Part shown: piece by piece, positions 36,386 to 48,990 of the stretch
Layout: the number at the start of each line of letters is the position of its first letter
Numbering within the stretch: position 1 is the stretch's first letter
Source of the DNA: Diphasiastrum complanatum
Taxonomy: Eukaryota > Streptophyta > Lycopodiopsida > Lycopodiales > Lycopodiaceae
Reading direction: 5' to 3'
Length of the DNA stretch: 64,000 nucleotides
Assembly (NCBI GenBank): GCA_029204225.1
Contig: CM055093.1
Span: forward strand, 19,208,041 to 19,272,040
The notes under the pieces: model-generated
What the model was told of the DNA's origin: nothing
What the model saw: only the letters and a program-made list of their open reading frames with translations
The model's database searches: none
Position numbers and translations under genes: made by a program

Positions 36386-37740
36386 ATGACCCGACCCCCT
36401 AGTACACCCATTACCCAAGAGGAGGATACCTCTCATGCTTCTACTTCAAATCTCAAGAAGAAGAAGATCAAGTGCTTTTATTGTGGCAAGAAAGGCCATT
36501 ATGCCACCAATTTCTTCAAGAAGAAGAATCAACTCAATCAAGCCAAATCACCAATGAGAAAGAAGAGTATATTGCAAATGATGGAGAAGGCTCTCTTATG
36601 GCATCAAGCTTCTCCTCTTCCACCTTCAAGAAGGATGACTCATGGTATATTGATAGTGGAGCATCTTCACATATGTGTGGCTCCAAGCACTCTTTTTCAT
36701 CTATTATGCCTTATGATGGAGTCAAGAAGACCATATACATTGCAAGTAAGCATGAGTGCAATACTGAAGGAGTAGGGATTATTCTTTCGAAGCTTGCATC
36801 TTCCAAAGATCTCTTTCTCAACAATGTTCTTTTTGTCCCAAAGCTTACAAATAACATCTAAAGTGTTGGCCAACTTCTTGATAATGGCTTTGATGTCAAT
36901 TTAAATATTGACAATTGTGTGATCAAGAAGGATGGTGAGATCCTTGCATATGGATCAAGATTTGAAGGCATCTACAAATTGGATCCAAGTGAGAGTGCAA
37001 ACCCTCTTGATGTTTCTTATATGTCCAATATTTCAAAGGAGGATGATCACACAAGATGCACATATCTTCTCTCTTCAAGTATTATGGTGTATGATTATTC
37101 CTTATTATTCAAAGAATATGTTGAGAAGCAATTCTCATTGAAGATCAAAGATTTGAGGAGTATTGGAGCTCTTGAAGGAATAGCACCATATGAAGTTTTA
37201 TTCAAGATGAAGCCTAAGGTTGATCACCTTAGTGAATTTGGTAGTGCTTGCTTTGCACATATTCCCTTGGAAACAAGGAGGAAGGATGATCCAAGCTCAT
37301 GGATCATGATTGGATACTCATCCTTCAAGGAGGCCTTTAGTGTCTTTACACTCTCTATTTCAAAATTGATATTGAATCGAGATGTCATATTATCAAGGCT
37401 TCTCAAGAAGCATCACAAGTTATCTCTTTTGAAGGTATTCAAGTTATGATGGGGCCAAGGTGTGAGGAAAAGTCTCTTCTTCATATGATTTCAAGAAGAT
37501 CTTCAAGATTCATGGCTGAGTCTTTATGGCTCACCTTACATGGCAAAGAGGGGCATCTTTCATGTTGTATCTACTACAACACATTCATATATGCTTCTCT
37601 TCCTTTGCTTGATATGCTCTCTTGCTTCATTGAATTTTTTGGATCTCAAAATTCAAAAAAAGCTATACTAGTTTTGTATAATGCTTATGGTATGGACATG
37701 TTTCTTGTGATTATTGACTTAGATATGTTTCCAATACTTT
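36386..37740 (+). pseudogene. Copia element: gag end, protease, gapped integrase, RT start
   Basis: Starts with a zinc knuckle CFYCGKKGHYATNF whose last Cys is Phe. Protease follows in another frame: WYIDSGASSHMCGSKHSF (about 36645) and NNVLFVPKLTNNI with a stop. The next frame has IKDLRS joined directly to IGALEGIAPYEVLFKMKPK (about 37150), so the catalytic DNGGEY-to-Glu part of the integrase core is deleted. It continues LSEFGSACFAHIPL and WIMIGYSS, then decays through SLWLTLHGKEGHLSC and SKKAILVLYNAY, the stretch before RT. No RT active site or LTR was found. Confidence 0.82.
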
Positions 37741-38083
37741 TTTTTGTATTCTAGGATCATAGCATTTGCATGCCATTCATTTGAATTCCAAGACATGGGG
37801 CTTTGTCTTTTTGGGCTCCTAATGCTCATGTTTTAGAACTATCCTATTCTTCACAGTTAGGACTCTCAATTATAGTTTCATAAGTTAATCAAAGTTTGCT
37901 ACTTTAGTTCTTCATTTATATATGATTTTTTTCTTTTGCAGTATCTTTAAGTTGAGAAATATTGAGTACATTCTTATTTTCTTTATTTCTAATTTTTAGT
38001 TGAAGAATTGATACATCTCCACGAGATAGGAAAAAGAAACAAAGGATTATAAGTTATCACAAAAGCAAGAACCGACGAAAAAT
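37741..38083. other. Unassigned spacer before CACTA element 2
   Basis: No gene; probably the 5' side of CACTA element 2. No terminal or subterminal repeat recognised. Confidence 0.35.
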
Positions 38084-38802
38084 GGCACAATTTGATAAAT
38101 TGTTTAGAGAATTTTCATCGTCCAGTTCAGGCACTCAAGTTACATGGGATCCAACAAAGGTACGATGTATTTGTAGTTTACGCATATTGAAATGTAAATT
38201 CATTGATTTTCATGTACATGAATTGTAACATAAATTTAATCATTTGTTATCAATGTGTCATTGCCATAGTATCAAAGAGAATACAATGAGAAGATATATT
38301 GTAAATGCAAACAATGTAAAGGATTAAAAATTCGAACGAGACGAATAGTAACAAAACATATTTGGGAGTATGGAGAACATGTGGAGGAAGAGTCTGCAGT
38401 TGTGGAGGTATATAAAGTTTTCTTTCTTGTAGCAATTTAATGGTTTAGTATTGATAATTTCTAGACAAATTGCATTTTTGATGAAAAAGACATCTAACAT
38501 TTGTATAGTTTTTCACTTTTGCAGAGATGTTCTTTGGTGTCACACTACACAATTGATGATCTTACAAACAAAATATGGGACATTAATATGGATCTTCTTT
38601 GGCATTAGATGATGCCCTAGTTGATGACGAGGATATCCATGATGTCATTAGTCGCTATACACCTCACATTGATTCTATTCACTCCACCACACTCCTTCCA
38701 CACCCTCTACTCCTTCCATTGGTCCTTCCACATCCTCTACTCCTTTGAAAAAAAGAACAAGACTTGGATGCTTTTTGACACAATTTGAAAAAAAAAAAAA
38801 AA

Positions 38803-39495
38803 ATGTTGCATACTGTAGATATGTCCAAAAATCTCTTTGATTATTTGTTTGAGCCTGAATTTCCAACTGAATTAAAATCATTAGTGAAATCTTTTGATAG
38901 AAATAGATATTCTTGTTGGCCCACTATAGTACCATTACCGTTATATGGGACACCATTTTCATATTGGGGTCATATGTACATAATTAAACCTAGTGAGCAT
39001 TTTCCAAATGTCGGATTGGGCATATTTTCATTGATGAGCATTGAAGTTCCCTTGAATAGTGACATCACATTGATGCCATATGCAGGACCCCAATACAATT
39101 GGGGTGATTGGCACGCTTTGTGTCGTCACCAATGGAAGATGCAAATACATGGTTTGAATGCCAATGCATGTTCATTGGAGGAAAGGTTCATGCAAGGAAA
39201 GATAGTTACAAAGGCAAATCGTATGTACATTGATGGACGCCCAGACGTACATGGCAACATTGTAGCGTACATCAATAGTTCTATAGGCCACCCTTCTTTA
39301 ACCAATTGTGATTTTGAGGAACGCACAAATGGACAAGAAGAGTTTTTTTCTAAAAATGTAAAGGGTACTTATGTGATAGTATGTGCAAATAGAACAATCA
39401 AATCTGAAGAGGAGTTATTCATAAAATATAGTTATAATCATCCTTTGCCAAGATGTGTACAAAAGGCTTTGAGCCAAACAAATCCATGTACTTGA
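38803..39495 (+). CDS. SET-domain protein ORF inside CACTA element 2
   Basis: SET domains transfer methyl groups from S-adenosylmethionine to lysines, usually on histones. The 230-residue frame has no stop or frame change. Visible features: GLGIFSLMSIEVPLNSDI (SET-N, compare GxGxFA), YIDGRPDVHGNIVAYINSS (compare GNxxRFxNHS), NCDFEERT, and VIVCANRTIKSEEELFIKYS (compare VxxxRxIxxGEELxxDY). The canonical NHSC is NSSI, GEEL is EEEL and the DYG Tyr context is KYSY, so activity is uncertain. It starts at ATG 38803 after (A)16; in another frame just upstream, STPLKKRTRLGCFLTQFE runs into the A-tract, so a longer protein with a frame change is possible. It lies between the CACTA zinc-finger exon and TNP2 domain, same strand. 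Element 1 lacks it. Confidence 0.75.
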   Translation: MLHTVDMSKNLFDYLFEPEFPTELKSLVKSFDRNRYSCWPTIVPLPLYGTPFSYWGHMYIIKPSEHFPNVGLGIFSLMSIEVPLNSDITLMPYAGPQYNWGDWHALCRHQWKMQIHGLNANACSLEERFMQGKIVTKANRMYIDGRPDVHGNIVAYINSSIGHPSLTNCDFEERTNGQEEFFSKNVKGTYVIVCANRTIKSEEELFIKYSYNHPLPRCVQKALSQTNPCT

Positions 39496-42400
39496 TAAAT
39501 CAGACATATAAATTCTTGAATGGATGCTTTCTATGGATGTTTTTCATCTGCTTACATATGATGACATTGATTATGTTTAATGTATTCTATTATGATATGT
39601 GTTGAGTCCATTGTTAGATATTGCTACTTTGTATTGAAATTTCAAATTTCATGAATGATTTCACTAGATGTTGTCATATAAATAAACATTTGTTTTTTTT
39701 ATTGAAGGATTTTCAACTATCATCTAGCTCTAGCGACACCAATAATAGCAGGCCATGAGCTAAATCCAAAAATAGGATGGCCTACGATGGTCCACATATA
39801 AATCAATTGTCTCATCGACAACATAAAGGATCAAGACAAATGATGAAAATTGATGAAAGACAAGATCGTGATTATGCAGATCAACCTCAATGTCATCATA
39901 GCTCTTCTAAATCAAGTTCAAGTGCAGAAAATGATGCATCTATGCATGATGAAAACAAAATCATGGATAATTTAATAAATGATGTATACGAGCATCATGA
40001 TGTGGAAGGATCACACGTTGAAAAAGCTTTTGTGAGTGCCGAGGAGAACATGTTAAGAGAAGAAATGAACACACCTCTATACCCTAGAGCGAAGACTTCT
40101 CGTTTGGCTACAACGTTGCTTTTATTAAACCTCCAAGCAAAATACAAATGGAATAACACAAGTGTTACATCTTTATTTGGATAAAAATAATTAAAATATT
40201 TTCTATCTTGTAATGTATTTTGTCTTGCAAGCAAGTTTTGACTATACATGTACTAAGTAAATTCATTTGGTTTTGTACGAATTATTGTGTAAGATACTCC
40301 TAGAAGGAAAGCTATGCTAGAGACAAGATCCGAGGCACATAAGATGTTAAAGTCATTGGGAATGGACTACAAATTGCATCATGCATGTCCAAAGGATTGC
40401 ATCTTGTATCAAGGTGAGTTTCAAGCACTTAGGAGATGTCTGATATGTAACACTCCTCGTTATAGAGATGATTTACAAGGGACTAATATTCCATGCAAGG
40501 TGCTATGACATTTTTCAGTAATTCCACAATTGCAACAAATGTTTCGTTGCAAGTCCCTTGTAGAGCTTATGGATTGGCATGCGAATCATCATTTTTTAGA
40601 TGAGATAATGAGAGTTCCCTCAGATTCACCTGCATGGAAACACATTGACAAACAATATCCAAGTTTTGCGGGTGATTCTAGAAATGTGAGATTTGGGCTT
40701 GCAACGGATGGGGTGAATCCCTTTTCCGTGAAAGCAAGCACATGATCTACTTGGCCCGTGGTTTTGGTGAATTATAACATACCACCTTGGTTGAGCATAA
40801 AAAAGGGTCATCTAATGTTAGCACTTTTTATTCATGGAAAATATAGTAGTGAAAAATATGGATGTATACCTTGCACCCTTAATTGAGGAATTAGAACTAC
40901 TTTGGAAAGGGGTCCAACGCTACGACATCTCACGTCAGCCCCAAGAAAGAAATTTTATGATGCGTGCCATTTTAATGTGGACAATGCACGACTATCTAGG
41001 ATTGGGTGATTTTTCAGATAATCATTTCGTGTTATTTTATTGTGGAACATGCCTATTTGTTAATAATTTCATGTTATTGTATTGTGGAACATGCTTATGT
41101 TTATTTGTTTGAGTTTATTAGGCTTTACAATTTCAAGACATCATGTGTGTCTCATTTGTGGACCAAATCTTGATAGTCGACACTCATGCCATTTGAAAAA
41201 ATTTGTATATGAAAATCATCGATAATATTTGCCAGAAGATCATCCTTTTAAGAATACATAAAAAAGAGGATTTGGGGGAAGACAAGACTCCAGAAATCCT
41301 CCAACAAAAATGTCAGTGGCAGATTGGCACAAACTTTGGATTGAATCCGAGACTAAGCCAATAAATGGTATGAAAAGACTATCTATTTTTCATTGTTTAC
41401 CATATTGAAATAATTTGTTGATCAATCATTTGCTTGATCCTATGCACATATTTAAAAATGTGGCCGAATCAATATGGAAACACATGGCGGGTGATAAAGA
41501 TGGTATGCATGCTCGAGATCAAAAACAAAAAAAGAGTATTGGCCAAAGTTGGGTGCAGATGGAAATAATACCCATAGTATTCCAAGAGCAAGTTGAATTC
41601 TTAGCAAAGAAGAGTACAAGTATGTGCGATCAGTTATTTCTGAGATGAGAACACCAACAAAATTTGCTCATTCATTGTGAACATCATTCACAACAGATGG
41701 AAAGCTTCATGGTCTAGAATCTCATGACTGGTTGAAAATGCTTGAATATATATTTCCAATGTGCATTCATGGTTGTCTAACAAAGCATCTTCGTGAGACC
41801 ATTTACAAACTAGCAGCTGTTGTGAGGTACTTATACATCTTTATGTTATTTGTTTGTTTTTAGATGGATTCATTTGCAATAACAACGAATGACAAAATGA
41901 AACATATATTATATACATGATGAAGATGGATATGCAACAAGGAGATTCTGGAGGCGGAGGTGCAAAAAAAACATGAAGAGATGGTGGAGGCTGTATGTAT
42001 GCTTGAGAGGGATTTTTCGACTTCTATTTTAGACATACAAGTGCATCTATTAATGCACTTGGTTCAAGAAGTTGGTATTGCTAGCCCAGTGCACTCCAGG
42101 TACAAATATAAAATTCATTGCTTTAATCGAGCTTACCAATTTGACTAAGGTTCTCATGTTTTTTATTTTTTTGTAGGTGGATGTGTTTTTTGGAAAGGTA
42201 TATGAAAGTCTTGAAAGACTTTGTGCATCCAAAAGCAAGGCCTGAGGGAAGCATATCAGAGGGTTGGTTAGCACAAGAATCCCTCTTTTATATTTCTGAA
42301 GTTTTGCTTCAAATTGATCTATCGTCTCCAAGATTATGGGATGATGTGGAAAGAGACAAGGTCATAGGTGAAAAAGCTCAAGGTATGGGAAGTATAAAAA

Positions 42401-42664
42401 AATTGACACCTATTTTACGAGATAAGATCTCTACTTTTATGCTGTGTTTGGAATAATGGATAAATGGTTGGAACTATACGAGCAAGAGAAGAAACAAAGA
42501 GCAATGACTAGTAAAAGACAACGTAGTAATTGGCAACATAGAGGCCAATCTTCAGCTTCTCGTGACATTGAACCATTACCTAATCAATGCACCACTGAGT
42601 GGATGCAAGACACACTAAAAAATGCAAAAGCCCAAGGGACATATCTGACATGGAATGAGAATTT

Positions 42665-43365
42665 TGTGAAACTAATGTACTTTAGGACCATAAATGGATC
42701 TACAAAATATCCACAAGAGTAATTGGATGCTTGCTTAACAATCTATCAAGAAACTAGACACAAAAAAGTTGATCTAGATTGGCAATTTGATAAACAACAA
42801 GCATTAACAATCAAAAGACTTGATCAACATTGAAATCCAAGCCCACACGTGTGTAATACAGGCTGTAGTACGGCCTTCAACCTGAGAAACAAGTAGAAAT
42901 TGATTTGGTTTCATTTGAATCACAAAAACTCAATGTACATAGTGAACTAGCTTGAGATTGCCAATGAGCTCCAAAAATTTTCTATCTTCTCACTATGGGA
43001 GCTTGGAATACATAGCAAATTCGACTTCCTTCTTAAAGTTAGGTGGATTTCCAGCATGTAATAAGGAAGTTAACTCACCCTTCTTGTCCTAAAATGAAAC
43101 CCTAGCCTAGATCCTAGAGTTATGCTTGGTAGGTAGCTAGTTGGTCAAATTTTCACCTTAAACTTAGGTGTAGGTCCTATAAAGTAGGGATGACCACCAA
43201 ATAGACATGACCAACTCTCTTGACTTAGCCTAAACTACATTAGGATAGTTTTCTAATGTGGCATCATGGCCTCACACGTGTGGAATCCACTTATGTACAA
43301 AATTTACATTATACTACATAGTTTTTTAACAAGCTAGATTTGCCAATTTTTGGCAATTCTTCACA
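42665..43365 (-). repeat. Solo LTR (family C) in CACTA element 2
   Basis: TGTGAA ... TTCACA, 701 bp, homologous in reverse complement to 62411-63101. Five-base flanks AATTT (42660-42664) and AATTC (43366-43370) look like a slightly diverged target duplication. It splits the transposase between a WNE segment and an ARGCDWK segment that are contiguous in element 1 (GFVHGCGWK). No internal sequence remains, so it is a recombination product. Confidence 0.85.
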
Positions 43366-44135
43366 AATTCGCCCGAGGTTGTGATTGGAAGGTAAGTTTC
43401 TTTAATTGATTTTTATCATTTGACATGTTACATAGGTCTAGTAAAATCATTATTAGACTTTTAGCATGATTGCTTATCATACGATTTGTGAGAAATGTTG
43501 CATGATAGTATCGAATGTATAGTGCTATGTGGGCATATGGTCGCCATCATTGTGTTAAATGAATCGATGTGAAACGACGCACATATGACTGTGGTGTTAT
43601 GGCATCTTTTCACCAAGAAAGTCGAAGTAGTGCACGAGACCAAAATTCCATATCTGGAGAGCTCGAGTATGTAGGCACAATTCAAGAAATATACGAAGTG
43701 CGTTTTGGTGAAAATGGTTCATATTTTTTGTTTGATGTGAAATAGTTTAGAATCATTACAGAGGATCAAATGCAACTGTGAAGAAAGATGTTAATGGATT
43801 TTTTGCTATTGACTCAACCAAGACATTATGCATGGATTTTTCAGACACATTGGTATTACCTCGTCATTGCGACAGGTATAATTCCATTGTTTTACAACTT
43901 ATAATTTTCTTCATGTTTGAAAAGGATATGTCGACCATCAGAGCTTATGTGAATAGTCCAAGGCAGCTGAGGGTTAATCCACATTTCATCCCCATTCCAC
44001 GACGAGGCAAATGGGTGAAATGTGGAATCCCTTTGTACGGATAACCATCAACACATTCAATTGGCCAAAGATCTTCTTAGAGCATGGGTGGGGTACGAAC
44101 GTAAATGCCAAAAGGGCTCCAGTCTTGTTTTCCAA

Positions 44136-44565
44136 TCGATATATCACATGCCCTAATCCAACAGTCCGCCGAGTTCACCCGGGACTTTGAAGTTTTGCTG
44201 TGAGTCACCACACGATGGGATAACTTTTTGCCTCCACCATTTCTTTATCCTAATACGGTTATGGCTTCGCTCTGGCTTCAACCAAAATGGAAGACCAACT
44301 TCCAGTGGCCTGAGTGTATTATAGAGCGACGATGGTAGCCCACCCATGGCCCCACAAAACAGACCTGGATAGCCCAATTTTGGATAGAGGGTGTCCATAA
44401 GGTCTTTTTTCCACCAAAGGATTAGCATAGCTTGGCGTGTCGAATATATGGACGACGTCACCGATTTTCTAATAAAGCGCCACCGTGAAACTTGAGGCCA
44501 GTACTAAGCACCATAGTGCCAAGGGACCAGCACTACTTCAGGTCGGAGGCCCCGTTGTGGGTATT
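44136..44565 (+). repeat. Repeat R, copy 2
   Basis: Matches copy 1 (25138-25520) in order: CCCTAATCCAACAGTCCG, CCCGGGACTT, TTTATCCTAATA, CCAGTGGCC, GTATTATAGAGCGA and GACGACGTCACCGATTT. Translation still shows DQLPVA*VYYRATMVAHPW, more decayed than copy 1. It lies just beyond the last DUF4216-like exon of CACTA element 2. Confidence 0.6.
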
Positions 44566-44910
44566 CCTTGCACATAAATAAAAAAGTGCCGGAAGTAGAA
44601 AATAAGTTGCGGGGGCCTTGGCATCCTGCAAGCATAAGTGCAAGCGTAAGCCCATAGCCCACTTGTAAATAATGTATTTTAAATAAACTAGACTTTGGGC
44701 CATGTAATTAAAATAATGTTAAAAAGACCAAAGTTTAAGCTAACTGATTTTGCTAAGTTTTTGTTAAGTAGTCAAAAAAAGTCCTTACAAGAGGCATGAT
44801 ACAAAACTAACATTGCCTCACTTGAACTTTGAGATGTAGAAATCTCATCAAAGCAAGATGGTACATCAAATGATAGCAGAGAAGAAAAAGTAGATGTGTT
44901 GGAGTAGATA
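44566..44910. other. Unassigned sequence
   Basis: No gene or repeat recognised. Confidence 0.35.
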
Positions 44911-45399
44911 TGTCATGCCCATGACTGGTCTTGGGTAGCGTGTCCACGCTAGGGACCTGTAGACCAACAACCCGTAAGTTAATTGTGACTATAAGGGAAT
45001 TGGGACCCTCATGTGTACATGGTCATAATTAATGGTTGTAGGCACATGGTGGTGGAGTTGGTATGGGTCTATCAGTGAGTCATTAGGGAACTGGACGTCG
45101 TGGCCCAGATAGGCTGCAGAGGTGTCCAATGAGGTGTCACAATGCACTACTAGTGGTGCATGGGCCTTGGAGGGTATAAGTATACCTGCTGGGCTCTCAC
45201 TAGTGTATGCTTGATTTGTGATGAGTAGCTACATGCTGCTGGTGTGACTCCTCTTTCCATGACTCTGATTGATCCATAGCTTGGGGGCTAGATCCATACG
45301 ATCTAGGTTTGGTTGGGTTGGTTTGACCTCCACTAGTTTCCATGTGTGGTTGCTTTGTATGGTATGCTTAGACTAGAATCCTGTTGTGAGGACTTTATA
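44911..45399 (+). repeat. Copia-type 5' LTR
   Basis: Starts TGTCATGCCC and ends ...GGACTTTATA just before a TGGTATCAGAGC primer site, about 489 bp. The expected terminal CA is TA, one C-to-T change from ACA. No second copy was found in the window, so the element's coding part is missing or replaced by the GA array and unrelated sequence after 46300. Confidence 0.65.
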
Positions 45400-45400
45400 T

Positions 45401-45412
45401 TGGTATCAGAGC
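45401..45412 (+). promoter_or_regulatory. Primer-binding site (initiator tRNA-Met type)
   Basis: TGGTATCAGAGC one base after the LTR, as in plant copia elements. Confidence 0.85.
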
Positions 45413-46508
<1,096 letters not shown>

Positions 46509-46621
46509 GCGGATCCGAGTGCTTTCTGGCATCGAATGTGGTAACCCAAGAAAGGCGCGGGTCCATGTGGCCTGTGTGCAGGAAGCCCGAGGTGAGGAGA
46601 AAAGAAAGGGGGGGGGGGGTA

Positions 46622-47033
46622 TGTGAAGTTTTTAGCACGTGTGAACTTCACCGCACACCGTACAGAATCTTACTGAGGTGTTGTGATTGCACAAGATTGA
46701 TCAAAGAACAGTATACTTGAAAAATCTAAGGCAAGGGCACAATGGCATACATCTGATGAAAAAATCTAACTCTTCACTATGAGAAATGAATGTCAGAAAT
46801 AATTCTAAGTGTTCAGTATGGAAAAAAGAGGCTGCTCTCAGACAGAGAGATAAAATCATACATAGAAAACTCGGATAGAGAGAGAATGAGTCCAAAACAC
46901 CAAAATCTCAATATTCACAATATGGCAAAACATGCCCAGCTTTCCCTACATGAGAGAGACTCGTCTAGTGGAAATTATCATGGACATGACCCCAAACTCG
47001 AGATAGGAAGATAATATTTTAATAATCTTCACA
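46622..47033 (-). repeat. Solo LTR (family of copia element 2), inverted
   Basis: TGTGAAG...CTTCACA, a perfect 7-bp terminal inverted repeat, 412 bp. In reverse complement it aligns with the 3' LTR at 6266-6855, sharing GATAATATTTT-type ends and the ACTCATTCTCTCTC and AATAATTCTAAGTG blocks, but it lacks that copy's ~300-bp CATGCA-rich middle. Flanking GGGTA and GATAG are not a clear target duplication. Confidence 0.85.
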
Positions 47034-47444
47034 GATAGGTGGCCATGAACTCAAGTTACTTTTTTTAAAACTTAAGTGGGCCATGCATGGGAGTTGGTGA
47101 AATGAGAGAGGTCTTGTTTATTGGTTACTTTATGAGTTTTTTGCAAACTTGTAGATTTTTTCACGGTTTGGCAGTTTCTCAATTTTTATGAACTGATGTT
47201 TAAATTGTTGCATTATCATCTGAGTTAACAGCTTGATAATATATTTATGTTGCATTGATGGTTAATTCCATTTTTTATTGCTTTGAACTTATTTGCCGAT
47301 TCGTTGGTATAATTTGTAAATGAAAGCACATATGGTCTAAAAAATTGATTTTTTTTAGACATTGCTTGGTTCAGTAACTATTATACCCGTAATGAATGTG
47401 TTAATTGAACGAATTTTTTTTTAAAATTTTCAGCTGGCAAGCAA
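47034..47444. other. Unassigned spacer ahead of gypsy gag
   Basis: AT-rich; a pyrimidine tract and AAAATTTTCAG (47426-47435) could be a splice acceptor just before the gag ATG. Confidence 0.4.
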
Positions 47445-48325
47445 ATGGATACTGATGAAATTTTGGAGCGGGGTGCTATCGAGATTCACCCGGCATCACC
47501 AGGAAGTGATGGGGGAAATACGGAGATTCAGCCGGCCTCACCCGACAGTGATGACTCCCTAGACTCAGAAAAATTGTTGCAAACTTTAGGCAAGGCAGTT
47601 TTAGAACTTCATCAGAGCGATAAACAACAAAATAAGCAAATGCAAAATCTATTTAATCAACTGCAAGCAATTAACTCTAACAACTTGGGCTACCAACCGG
47701 AAATATTTTCCAGCGATAAAAAGTTTAAACATTCGGAAGTTGTTGAAGACTGGATAAAGCGTTGGACAAGCTATTTTAGCTTGCACAACGTCCCAGAAGA
47801 TAAACGAATATCATCGGTTCTATTGTTTCTGGAAGGAAAAGCCTCTTCTTGGTGGAGGGAACTTTCCATGAAATCGGTGACTTGGGCTGGATTCTTGATG
47901 GAATTTCGCAAACACCATATTTTCTTACGTATGGTATGCATCCTATTTTGCCAATCGAATTTGAGGTGAAAACTTTTCGTATTCAAGCTCAATGAACAGA
48001 TGCAGAATGTATAAATGAAAGGTTGACTAATATTGAAGAACTAGTTGAAGCTCGTGTGACTTCACAAAAATCAATGAAGGAAATTCAGGAACAAAGAAAG
48101 AAGTATGACAGTCATATCAGGAAATGTGATCTGAAAGCTGATGACTTTGCATTGATATATGACAGTCGACATCAAAAGTTTCTCGGAAAACTCCATATGA
48201 GATGGCTTGGACCATATAAAGTTATAGAGGTGTTTGACAATGGTTCTGTGCAACTTCAATCACTTGAAGGTGAACTTTTACCTACACGAATTAATGGGTC
48301 CAGACTGAAGAAATACTACCTTTGA
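47445..48325 (+). pseudogene. Ty3/gypsy element: gag fused to integrase tail by internal deletion
   Basis: The gag frame from ATG 47445 has two near-repeats (EIHPASPGSDGG, EIQPASPDSDDS), then INSNNLGYQPEIFSSDKK, IKRWTSYFSLHNVPEDKR and EGKASSWWREL, ending WAGFLMEFRKHH. About 47905 it joins YFLTYGMHPILPIEFEV and, past a stop near 47993, ERLTNIEELVEARV and LGKLHMRWLGPYKVIEVF, GSVQLQSLEGELLP and GSRLKKYYL. These are the gypsy integrase C-terminal region. Protease, RT, RNase H and the integrase core are absent. The last part (48023-48325) is an uninterrupted frame. Confidence 0.85.
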
Positions 48326-48329
48326 CCAT

Positions 48330-48620
48330 AATTTTTTTTAAATTTTTGCGACTTTTCTATTATCTTTTCTAGAAATTTTTGTGAAATTTTCTACAACCTT
48401 CTAACATTTTTCAAAAATTTTTCTAGAATCTTTTTTAGCATTTTCGCCAGTTTTTTGAGAAATTTTCTAGTATGTTGCTAAATTTTTTGAGAAATTTTTG
48501 TGAGATTCTGTATCATTTTTTTTAGGATCCTAAGAGAAAGTTTCGTGAAACTTTCTAGAATCTTTCTAGAATATTTTTGAGAATCTCTCGACCTACTTTT
48601 TGTATTCCTCCATTAAAGAT
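48330..48620. repeat. T-rich degenerate repeat run
   Basis: Repeated TTTTCTAGAA(A/T), GAAATTTTTGTGA and TTTTTTGAGAAATTTT phrases about 30-60 bases apart, between the gypsy integrase tail and the downstream ORF. Possibly a 3' non-coding region with minisatellite-like growth. Confidence 0.55.
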
Positions 48621-48990
48621 GATGGCCACGTGATTATCATTTTTTTACACGTGTGTACGCTCACATATCAAAACAGATATTGTTTCTTCTTAATTTAATT
48701 CATTTCTTATCACAAACAGTCTTCCGTCATTAAAGATCGATCTGTCAAATTATAGTTTCAAACATTGAGCCATGCACGTCCTCCATAAATGGAAGTGATA
48801 GATGTCATGTCACCATGCCACATCATCATCCCTTTCGCACCGTTACAGCATATCAGAATTGTTTTTCATTTTCTTCCTTACACGTTCGGCCTGCGAGTTT
48901 ATGCTTTCCTGCGCTTATTCTCTTTGCGATCAAAGCTCACTCATACCAACTATTGTGATCTACGAAGTTGTTGTCAAACATTCAACCAAT
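48621..48990. other. Spacer before the gypsy-associated ORF
   Basis: Non-coding; contains TTACACGTGTGTACG near 48646, another CACGTGTG palindrome core, and short frames without domains. Confidence 0.4.

Larger units (their letters stand above)
38084..44130 (+). pseudogene. CACTA element 2 TNP2-family transposase, multi-exon, decayed
   Basis: Same architecture as element 1. ATG 38084 opens MAQFDKLFREFSSSSSGTQ. After a GT-AG intron comes the zinc-finger-like exon IYCKCKQCKGLKIRTRRIV (about 38297). Then TPLYPRAKTSRLATTLLLLN (40069); LHHACPKDCILYQ (40374); the TNP2 core VRFGLATDGVNPFS (40687) and MDVYLAPLIEELELLW (40858); INHLLDPMHIFKNVAES (41418); SHDWLKMLEYIFP (41720); LLERDFSTS-like and WMCFLERYMKVLKDF (42178); KARPEGSISEGWLAQES (42233); and DUF4216-type YFLFDVK and GSNATVKKDV (43725-43790). 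Stops and frame changes are scattered through it (e.g. near 40507, 40743, 41408, 42455). A SET-domain ORF lies at 38803-39495 and a solo LTR at 42665-43365. Confidence 0.87.
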
